Positions 1 through 5,282 of a stretch of 7,236 nt of DNA are shown piece by piece. The stretch's first letter is position 1, and each line of letters begins with the position of its first letter. The notes beneath the pieces were generated by a model, which was given only the letters and a program-made list of their open reading frames with translations, was not told the origin of the DNA and did not search any database. Both the position numbers and the translations under genes were made by a program. Origin of the DNA: CAIJMU01 sp035531315 (lineage in GTDB: Bacteria > Spirochaetota > Spirochaetia > Treponematales > Rectinemataceae); the NCBI GenBank assembly GCA_035531315.1, contig DATKTD010000206.1, positions 1-7,236 of the forward strand. The letters run 5' to 3'.

Positions 1-1382
1 TCGACGAAGCCGCCGACCTTGAGGACGTTGGCCGTGACCGCGTAGCCGGCGGTGTGGTCGGCGCCCATCGGCGTGGTGGCGTAGGTGACGCCCATGCCCA
101 TGACGGCGCGGGGATCGTAGGCCGGCATGGCCTGGTTCTTCACGACGGGGGCCCGCTCGATGCCGAAGGCCTTGGCCGTGGCGGCGGTGCCCGAGCCGAT
201 GATGCGGCCCATGGGCGTGCCCTTGCCGACCTCCTCGATGAGGCGGATGGCCCCGGCGGCGTCGCCGAACTGGAGATAGCCCGCTTCCATCGCGACGCCG
301 ATGGCCGCGCCCATCTCGATGGTGTCGAGGCCGATGTCGTCCTCGAGACGGTCGAGGCGGGCGATGGACTCGAGGTCGTCGATGCCGCAATTGGCGCCGT
401 GGGCCCATACGGTCTCGTACTCGGGCTGCTTGGTGAGGTAGTTGCCCTTCTCGTCGTTGTAGATGCCCGAGCACTGGATGACGCATCCCCGGTGACAGCC
501 GTGGGTGGCCAGACCGCCGCGCTTGGTCTCGAGGGCGGCCATGGTCTCGCCCGAGATCTTCGAAACCCCGGCGAACTGCCCGCTGCGGAAGTTGCGGGTC
601 GGAAGGCCGCCCGCCTCGTTGATGATGTTCATGAGGACGTTGGTGCCGTAGCTGGGGAGACCGCCGCCGGTGACGGGGTGCTTCTTGAGTCCCTCGACCC
701 AGAGCTTGTTGGCCGCCTTGAATTTCTCGGGGTCCTTCGGGCTCCGCATCGGGCAGCCCTCGTCGTCGAGGACGATGAGCTTGACGCCCTTGGAACCCAT
801 CACGGCGCCGACGCCGCCGCGGCCGGCGTGGCGGGTGGGGTGCATTTCCATGTCGGTGCAGGCGATGGAGGCCGAGGCCAGGCGCATCTCGCCGGCCTGG
901 CCGATGGAGATGCAGGCGACCTTCTCACCGAAGCGCTTCTTCACGACCTCGATAAGGGCATAATTGCCAAGACCCTTGAGGCTCTGGTCGTCCTCGACCT
1001 TGATGCCGTTCTTGTCGATGTGGACGAGGTAACAGGGTTTGCCGACGGGCTCTCCCTCGAGGACGATGGCCGCGTAGCCGAGGCGGGCCAGGACCTGGGC
1101 CGCCTGGCCGCCGGCGTTCGATTCCTTGATGCCGCCGGTGAGGGGGCTCTTGCAGCCGACCGAGAGACGGCCCGAATTGCCGGCTGCGGTTCCCGACAGG
1201 AGGCCGGGGGCTATGACGAGCTTGTTTTCCGGCCCGAGGGGATGACAAAGGGCCGGCACCTCTTTGAAGATCACGGCCGAGGTGAGGGCGCGGCCGCCGA
1301 GGCCAGCGTAGGCTCCCGGGGCTTCCTTGCTGACCTTGGGTCCCTTCGCCGCCCCCACATCGATGCGGATTATGCTGTCCAT
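1..1382 (-). CDS. aor: Aldehyde:ferredoxin oxidoreductase family tungsto/molybdo-pterin enzyme (C-terminal part off the left edge)
   Basis: My reverse-strand translation gives 460 codons without a stop, running off the left edge, so the C-terminal quarter or so is missing. Family landmarks appear in order: a GLGGRAL pterin-binding segment (residues 27-33), KSPLTGGIKESNAGG (78-92), an iron-sulfur cysteine group C296-x3-C300-x3-C304, DDIGLD (348-353), YDPRAVMGMG, and a GADHTAG loop with H443. The last two features correspond to the pterin/active-site region of the Pyrococcus AOR. The fourth cluster cysteine would lie beyond the window. Known members use a bis-pterin tungsten (or molybdenum) cofactor and one 4Fe-4S cluster, normally in the cytoplasm, to oxidise aldehydes to acids with ferredoxin as acceptor. 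The substrate cannot be read here. The cysteine spacing differs from the C-x2-C-x3-C of P. furiosus AOR, so a less studied branch (YdhV-like) is possible. The ATG at 1382 is supported by an AGGAGG just upstream. It is probably controlled by the adjacent sigma-54 activator. Confidence 0.95.
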   Translation of the reverse strand, partial: MDSIIRIDVGAAKGPKVSKEAPGAYAGLGGRALTSAVIFKEVPALCHPLGPENKLVIAPGLLSGTAAGNSGRLSVGCKSPLTGGIKESNAGGQAAQVLARLGYAAIVLEGEPVGKPCYLVHIDKNGIKVEDDQSLKGLGNYALIEVVKKRFGEKVACISIGQAGEMRLASASIACTDMEMHPTRHAGRGGVGAVMGSKGVKLIVLDDEGCPMRSPKDPEKFKAANKLWVEGLKKHPVTGGGLPSYGTNVLMNIINEAGGLPTRNFRSGQFAGVSKISGETMAALETKRGGLATHGCHRGCVIQCSGIYNDEKGNYLTKQPEYETVWAHGANCGIDDLESIARLDRLEDDIGLDTIEMGAAIGVAMEAGYLQFGDAAGAIRLIEEVGKGTPMGRIIGSGTAATAKAFGIERAPVVKNQAMPAYDPRAVMGMGVTYATTPMGADHTAGYAVTANVLKVGGFV

Positions 1383-1385
1383 GAC

Positions 1386-1392
1386 TCCTCCT
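1386..1392 (-). promoter_or_regulatory. Ribosome binding site of the AOR gene
   Basis: The minus strand reads AGGAGGAGTC directly before the ATG at 1382, a full anti-Shine-Dalgarno match with a short 3-5 base spacer. It fixes the AOR start and fits the predicted transcript start near 1405, leaving a leader of only about 23 bases. Confidence 0.8.
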
Positions 1393-1415
1393 GCGAATTC
1401 GTGATGCTCTTATTA

Positions 1416-1432
1416 CGCAGGATTCGTGCCAG
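1416..1432 (-). promoter_or_regulatory. Sigma-54 (-24/-12) promoter for the AOR gene
   Basis: The minus strand reads CTGGCACG-AATC-CTGC from 1432 down to 1417. The sigma-54 consensus is TGGCACG-N4-TTGCW. The whole -24 element matches, the invariant GG (1430-1429) and GC (1418-1417) are present, and they are separated by exactly 10 bases. The -12 element differs at its first T and at the base after GC. The predicted transcript start is near 1405, just ahead of the AOR ribosome binding site. The gene directly upstream on the same strand encodes a sigma-54 activator, which makes a chance match unlikely. Confidence 0.85.
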
Positions 1433-1465
1433 TTTGGGCTTAGTCGGGGTTTATGCGAGACATTC

Positions 1466-1484
1466 GATCAAAAGCGAAAAAAAT
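1466..1484. other. A/T tract between activator sites and sigma-54 promoter (possible bend or IHF-like site)
   Basis: GATCAAAAGCGAAAAAAAT stands out as an A-rich island in otherwise GC-rich DNA. It sits between the three inverted repeats (1558-1626) and the -24/-12 promoter (1416-1432). Many sigma-54 promoters need DNA bending there, by IHF or by intrinsic curvature, to loop the activator onto the polymerase. ATCAA matches the first half of the IHF consensus, but the TTR half is missing, so I infer only a bend-prone tract. Confidence 0.3.
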
Positions 1485-1557
1485 GCCCTGTTTGCGGAGC
1501 TCGCCGCGGCCAGACCGACACTGAAGGCCGAGCACGGCGCCCTAGGTTGGGCGAGAT

Positions 1558-1626
1558 TGTTCCATTTTAGAACAGGCCTGTCTCAACCTTCTGTTCCATT
1601 AGGGAACTCTGTTCCGTTGTGGAACG
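1558..1626. promoter_or_regulatory. Three inverted-repeat operators, likely upstream activating sequences of the sigma-54 activator
   Basis: Three 17-bp sites share one plan, TGTTCC-N5-GGAACN. They are 1558-1574 (TGTTCCATTTTAGAACA, one half-site base changed), 1592-1608 (TGTTCCATTAGGGAACT) and 1610-1626 (TGTTCCGTTGTGGAACG). Their centres are at 1566, 1600 and 1618, and the last two are separated by one base. On the minus strand all three read GTTCY-NNAAY-GGAACN, so even the spacers are similar. Relative to a start near 1405 they lie at about -161, -195 and -213, a normal distance for enhancer-like sites of sigma-54 activators. They overlap the last ~19 codons and the stop codon of the activator gene. 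That the neighbouring activator binds them is inference from position and symmetry. Confidence 0.75.
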
Positions 1627-3594
1627 AAGCTCCATGTCGCCAGGAACGATTCCGTAGCGCTCCATCTTGCGATAGAGGGTATTCCGGCCGATGCCGAGGC
1701 GCTTGGCCGCCTTCGAGACCTTGCCCTCCGCGTCGAGGAGGGCCAGCCTGATCAGCTTTTCCTCGGCCTCGAGGAGGGTGGGGGAGGCTCGGCCCCTCGA
1801 CGCGGGGAGGCGACTCGGGCCTCCCTCGCGGGCCGGCCCGGCCCCGACACCCTCGGTTTCGGCCAGGATGGCAGCCTGGGGCCTCCAGCCTTCGCCGAGG
1901 AGGGGGGGCAGTCTCTCGCTGTTGATGATGAGCTCCAGCATGTTCTCGAGCTCGCGGATATTGCCGGGCCAGTCCTGGGCCACCAGGGCCTCGAGATAGT
2001 CGGCGCCGATGGCCACGGGTTTCTTGTTGAGCTTGCGCGAGAGCTTGCCCATGTAAAAATCGACGAGGAGGGGAATGTCGTCCCTCCTTTCCCGCAGGGC
2101 CGGGAGGTGGATGGGCAGGACATTGAGACGATAAAAGAGGTCCATCCGGAAGAGACCCCGGGCCACCTCCTCCTTGAGATCCTTGTTCGAGGCGGCAATG
2201 ATGCGCACGTCGACGGGGATCTCGCGCGAGTCGCCGACCCGCGTAATTGTGCCTTCTTCGATGACGCGGAGGAGCCGCACCTGGAGCTCCAGGGGCATCT
2301 CGCCTATCTCGTCGAGGAAGAGGGTGCCCCCGTCGGCTATCTCGAACTTCCCCGGCTGGCCGCCGCGCCGCGCCCCGGTGAAGGCCCCCTCCGCGTAGCC
2401 GAAGAGCTCCGACTCGATGAGGGTGGAGGGGATGGCCCCGCAGTTCAGGACGACGAAGGCCTCGTCGCGGCGCGAGCTCGCGTTCTGGATGGCCTGGGCG
2501 AAGATCTCCTTGCCCGTGCCCGACTCGCCGGTGATGAGGATGGTCGAGCGGCTGTCCGCCACCTTCTTCGCGAAGGCGACCGCCTCCGTGATGGCCCGCG
2601 ACTGGCCGATGATCTTGTCGAAGGTGTAGATCGCCTTTCGCCCCATGATCTCGTTGGCGTGCTTGCGAACCCGCTTCACGTCCTTGAAGACGAGGATGAT
2701 GGCTTCCGGCTTTCCGTTCCTACCGACGATGGGATAGGTGGCGAGATTGAAGTAGAGACGGTTCGAGCGCACGTCGACGCGCACATCGTCGTTCGCGAAG
2801 GGGCGGCCCTCGAGACAGGCGAGCCGCACCTCGTTCCAGCCGGGGAGGAGGGCCTCCATGTCGAGGCCGAGGAGCTCTTCGCGGGTGTAGCCGAACATCT
2901 CGGGGGCCTGCGAATTGGCCGTGAGGATGCGCCCTTGGAGGTCGGCCGAAAGGATGCCCGCGGCGATCGAGTCGAGGAGGGTCTCGGTGAAGCGGCGCTG
3001 CTCCAGGAGGGCCTCGTTCCGCGCGTTGAGGGCCAGGGTCTTCTCGATGGCAACCACCGCGGCGACCACCATGCCGAGTGTGTGGAGGTGGACCTGGTCC
3101 TTGCCCCCCGTGAGGTCGAGGGAGCCGACGATGCGACCCTCGGCGTCGCGGATGGGAGCGCCCGAACAGGTCCAGCGGTGGTAGGCCTTGATGAAGTGTT
3201 CCTCGCCGGAGACCTGGACCGGCCTCCCCTCGGCCAGGGCCGTGCCCATCGCGTTCGTGCCGATGCTCGACTCGTCCATGTAGGCCCCGGGCACCATCCG
3301 GAGGGCGAAGGCCTCGGCCAGGATGGCCTCGTCGCCGAGGACGGAGAGGATGCAGCCCTCCTCGTCGGTGAGGATGGCGAAGAAACCCGAGCCACGGAGA
3401 AAGCCGTAGAGCCCCGCGACGAAGGGCTCGGCGGCGACGATGAGATCCTTGCGCCGGGCGAGGCGGGAGGCGAGCTCGGCCCCCTCGAGGAGGCGGCGCG
3501 AAAAGACCCTCTCGGGCTCCACACCGTAGTCGGCGCTGCGGCGCGAGCCGCGGTCGATATAGCTCCTGTCGGAACCTCGTTCCGGGGCGACCAT
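1567..3594 (-). CDS. AcoR-type sigma-54-dependent transcriptional activator (GAF-PAS-AAA+-Fis HTH)
   Basis: This is a complete 675-residue enhancer-binding protein. An N-terminal GAF region (about 50-190) carries the AcoR-type stretch MDESSIGTNAMGTAL and later TCSGAPI. A PAS domain follows (about 201-310, with SIAAGILSADLQGRI). The AAA+ domain has Walker A GESGTGKE (356-363), the sigma-54-contacting GAFTGAR loop (403-409), Walker B LFLDEIGE (425-432), FRMDLFYRLN (482-491) and WPGNIRELEN (542-551). A Gly/Pro/Ala-rich linker leads to a Fis-type HTH (about 608-650, KAAKRLGIGRNTLYRKM). There is no receiver domain, so it is probably switched on by a ligand or redox signal rather than a kinase. The ATG at 3594 has AAGGAG six bases upstream. 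It lies just upstream of, and in line with, the AOR gene and its -24/-12 promoter, its likely target. The C-terminal tail after the HTH is encoded by the operator repeats themselves. The effector is unknown. Confidence 0.95.
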   Translation of the reverse strand: MVAPERGSDRSYIDRGSRRSADYGVEPERVFSRRLLEGAELASRLARRKDLIVAAEPFVAGLYGFLRGSGFFAILTDEEGCILSVLGDEAILAEAFALRMVPGAYMDESSIGTNAMGTALAEGRPVQVSGEEHFIKAYHRWTCSGAPIRDAEGRIVGSLDLTGGKDQVHLHTLGMVVAAVVAIEKTLALNARNEALLEQRRFTETLLDSIAAGILSADLQGRILTANSQAPEMFGYTREELLGLDMEALLPGWNEVRLACLEGRPFANDDVRVDVRSNRLYFNLATYPIVGRNGKPEAIILVFKDVKRVRKHANEIMGRKAIYTFDKIIGQSRAITEAVAFAKKVADSRSTILITGESGTGKEIFAQAIQNASSRRDEAFVVLNCGAIPSTLIESELFGYAEGAFTGARRGGQPGKFEIADGGTLFLDEIGEMPLELQVRLLRVIEEGTITRVGDSREIPVDVRIIAASNKDLKEEVARGLFRMDLFYRLNVLPIHLPALRERRDDIPLLVDFYMGKLSRKLNKKPVAIGADYLEALVAQDWPGNIRELENMLELIINSERLPPLLGEGWRPQAAILAETEGVGAGPAREGGPSRLPASRGRASPTLLEAEEKLIRLALLDAEGKVSKAAKRLGIGRNTLYRKMERYGIVPGDMELRSTTEQSSLMEQKVETGLF

Positions 3595-3623
3595 GGCGGA
3601 CTCCTTGGAAAGTTGTCGCCTCG

Positions 3624-3629
3624 ACTATA
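3624..3629 (-). promoter_or_regulatory. Possible -10 element for the activator gene
   Basis: The minus strand reads TATAGT, a four-of-six match to TATAAT, about 30 bases upstream of the activator ATG and just before its AAGGAG. A TTTTCT at 3647-3652, 17 bases further up, is only a weak -35, and it falls in the 16-bp tandem repeat. This is tentative. Confidence 0.3.
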
Positions 3630-3636
3630 CGCCGGG

Positions 3637-3675
3637 CCGCCGCGGAAGAAAACCGCCGCGGAAGGGAACCGCCGC
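3637..3675. repeat. 16-bp tandem repeat (about 2.4 copies) in the divergent intergenic region
   Basis: Two adjacent 16-bp units, CCGCCGCGGAAGAAAA (3637-3652) and CCGCCGCGGAAGGGAA (3653-3668), differ at two bases. A partial third copy, CCGCCGC, ends at 3675. The repeat lies between the divergently transcribed activator (start 3594) and peroxidase (start 3741). It could be a regulator binding array or simply a slippage repeat; nothing here decides between them. Confidence 0.7.
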
Positions 3676-3740
3676 TCCTATGCCGCCCGCCCGAGTCTCA
3701 GTATCTTCGGCATCCAGTCGGAAAAGGACAGGAGGCAAAC

Positions 3741-4229
3741 ATGCCCAACCACGCCATCCACGATTTCGAACTCCGCCGCAACGACGGCGGCAATTTTCCG
3801 CTTTCAGCCTTCAAAGGCAAGACCCTGCTCATCGTCAACACGGCCAGCAAGTGCGGCTTCACGCCCCAATACAAGGGCCTCGAGGCCCTGCACCGCGACT
3901 ACAAGGACAGGGGCCTCGTCGTGATAGGCCTGCCCTGCGACCAGTTCGCCCATCAGGAACCAGGCAGCGACGCCGAAATCGCCGCCTTCTGCGAGCTCAA
4001 CTACGGCGTCAGCTTTCCCCTCATGGCCAAGATCGAGGTGAACGGCCCCGGGGCCCATCCCCTCTTCGTCGAACTCAGGCGGCGCAGCCGCGGCATCCTC
4101 GGCGATTCCGTTAAGTGGAACTTCACCAAATTCCTCGTGTCTGCCGACGGCGAGAAGGTGAGGCGTTTCGCCCCCACCTTCACACCGGAACAGATGCGGG
4201 GAGCCATCGAGGCGGCGCTGCCGAAATGA
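3741..4229 (+). CDS. Glutathione-peroxidase-family thiol peroxidase (Cys type)
   Basis: This complete 162-residue protein has the usual length of bacterial, non-selenium GPx homologues, and no signal peptide is evident, so it is probably cytoplasmic. The catalytic tetrad is visible: C38 in NTASKCGFTPQY, Q72 in DQFAHQEPG, and W126-N127 in KWNFTKFLV. C38 replaces the selenocysteine of the animal enzymes. C84 in FCELNYGVSFP is where yeast and plant GPx-like enzymes carry the resolving cysteine, so it probably works as a thioredoxin-recycled 2-Cys peroxidase reducing H2O2 or lipid hydroperoxides rather than a glutathione enzyme. A third cysteine (C66) sits in LPCDQF. An AGGAGG at 3730-3735, five bases before the ATG, supports the start. 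It is divergent from the activator gene and stands alone. Protecting an oxygen-sensitive metabolism is a plausible but unproven role. Confidence 0.95.
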   Translation: MPNHAIHDFELRRNDGGNFPLSAFKGKTLLIVNTASKCGFTPQYKGLEALHRDYKDRGLVVIGLPCDQFAHQEPGSDAEIAAFCELNYGVSFPLMAKIEVNGPGAHPLFVELRRRSRGILGDSVKWNFTKFLVSADGEKVRRFAPTFTPEQMRGAIEAALPK

Positions 4230-4245
4230 GGGCATTGCGACAATA

Positions 4246-4497
4246 ATGGGAGCCGCGGCCCTCGTCTACATCATGACGCTCAGGAATTTCAACCGCCGCC
4301 TGGCCCGCGAGGTTAACCAGCGCACCCTGCGTCTCGAAAGCCTCAACGCGGAATTGGAGGGCGAGATCCACGAACGCCGCGCGAAGGAAGAGGCATTGGC
4401 GGCCTCGCTCTCCGAAAAGGAGGTCCTCCTCCGCGAGATCCATCACCGCGTAAAGAACAAGCTCCAGATCATCGCCAGCCTCGTCAGCCTCCACGTC
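4246..4497 (+). pseudogene. Sensor histidine kinase remnant (HisKA_2 type), truncated at both ends
   Basis: The frame encodes the tail of a membrane helix (AAALVYIMTL), a charged coiled-coil linker (about residues 13-60), and the phosphoacceptor helix LLREIHHRVKNKLQIIASL, with the likely phosphorylated H67 in the HRVKN box. This is the family sequence directly upstream of the ATPase in HisKA_2-type kinases. Homology stops at about residue 84 (position 4497). The open frame continues to 4536 only as an antisense reading of the fabH-like gene. There is no HATPase domain, no sensor domain and only half of the membrane segment. The first ATG lies 17 bases after the peroxidase stop and has no convincing ribosome binding site, although the frame is open further upstream with no start codon. 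I read it as a relic, not a working kinase. A chimeric assembly join is the main alternative. Confidence 0.8.
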
Positions 4498-5124
4498 TCA
4501 CCACCTGAGCAAGACGCCTCCCGAGGTCAGGCCTGAGCCGAAGCCGAGGAACATGAGGAGCTCTCCCCGATGGAGGAGCTTCCTTTCGTCCATTTCGTGG
4601 AGGGCAATGGGTATGCGCGCCGAAGAGGTGTTCGCGTATTCCTCGATGTTGAGATAGAATTTTCCCTCGGGAATGGATAGACGCTTGGCCGCCGCCTTGA
4701 CGATGCGGGCGTTGGCCTGGTGGGGCACGATCCATGAAATATCGCCCATCGAGACGCCGCCCTTGTCGAGAAGCTCCCCGATGAGATCGCTGATCTCCTT
4801 CACCGCGAAGTTTTAGACGCTGCGGCCGTCCATGTAGAGATAGGGGACCCGGGGCTCGTCCCTTTCGAAGGTCCTCGTCCGCTCGCTCTGCACGAGTTTT
4901 AGGCTGTCCGCCCCCGCCCCGACTCCCGCCTTGGCCAGGGCTTCGCGCGCGGCCGCGACGGCCAGATCGCTGGTAAGGACACTGTCCTCAGCATAGTGCT
5001 GTGAACCCATGCCGGTATGCGAGCGAATCCATTCGTCGCTGGTATCGATCCTCAGGGCCAGTTCGTCGTTGCTCATTCTGCGTCCGGGGATGCCGACGCC
5101 CACCGAACGCAGCACAGTTCCCAT
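4498..5124 (-). pseudogene. fabH: Ketoacyl-ACP synthase III (FabH-like) pseudogene with internal deletion and stop codon
   Basis: The N-terminal piece (ATG at 5124) has FabH hallmarks: GIPGRRMSNDELALRIDTSDEWI, then a TGM turn. It continues to about residue 78 and then jumps to sequence matching the last third of FabH (VPYLYMDGRSV). An in-frame TAA at 4813-4815 follows, where the family has an aromatic codon, so TAC to TAA is the likely change. The same frame then continues as NFAVKEISDL, VPHQAN (catalytic His), YANTSS (catalytic Asn) and the typical end GFGSGLTSGGVLLRW. Compared with the ~317-residue E. coli FabH, roughly 115 residues are missing, including the active-site Cys112. Intact FabH condenses acetyl-CoA or another acyl-CoA with malonyl-ACP to start fatty acid or polyketide chains; this copy cannot. 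A weak GAGG lies five bases before the ATG. The stop codon at 4498 is intact and abuts the kinase remnant. Confidence 0.9.
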
Positions 5125-5245
5125 GGATACCTCGCTTATCGACCCCCTCGCCTTTGCTTCGGGGAGACTGTCGTCTCACGTGCCGTGTAGCTTCGACCTG
5201 GGTCTTCCCGTCGCGGTTGCGCGTCCGAAGATATTTCGAGGTGCA

Positions 5246-5273
5246 TCGACCGCGAGGCCTTTTGTGCTAGTAT
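5246..5273 (+). promoter_or_regulatory. Possible extended -10 promoter giving a leaderless MFS mRNA
   Basis: TGCTAGTAT (5265-5273) resembles an extended -10 (TG-N-TATAAT, with TAGTAT as the hexamer). TCGACC at 5246-5251 is a partial -35 at a 16-base spacing. The start would fall near 5280, only about three bases before the ATG at 5283, which lacks a ribosome binding site. The match is moderate, so this is tentative. Confidence 0.35.
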
Positions 5274-5282
5274 CCGGGCACC

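Noticed and set aside
1538..1553. Small hairpin CGCCC-TAGGTT-GGGCG after the activator stop
   Set aside because: It has only five base pairs and no following T tract, which is too weak to call a terminator.
1643..1653. GGAACGATTCC resembling a fourth operator
   Set aside because: Half-site order and spacing differ from the other three sites, and it is explained by coding sequence just after the HTH.
54..1751. 565-codon open frame on the plus strand
   Set aside because: It is antisense to the AOR gene and to the end of the activator. Its protein is a low-complexity Asp/Glu/Gly/Ala mix typical of the opposite strand of GC-rich genes and shows no domain.
3570..3584. Perfect palindrome CGGAACCTCGTTCCG near the activator start
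   Set aside because: The half-sites are in the opposite order (GGAAC-N3-GTTCC) from the proposed operators (GTTCC-N5-GGAAC) and it lies within coding sequence, so I do not call it an autoregulatory site.
2107..3924. 605-codon open frame on the plus strand
   Set aside because: It is an antisense shadow of the sigma-54 activator that also runs across the intergenic region and into the peroxidase gene in the wrong frame.
4246..4536. Functional small histidine kinase of 96 residues
   Set aside because: There is no ATPase domain, the membrane segment is partial, and the last 13 residues are antisense to fabH; a remnant is the better reading.
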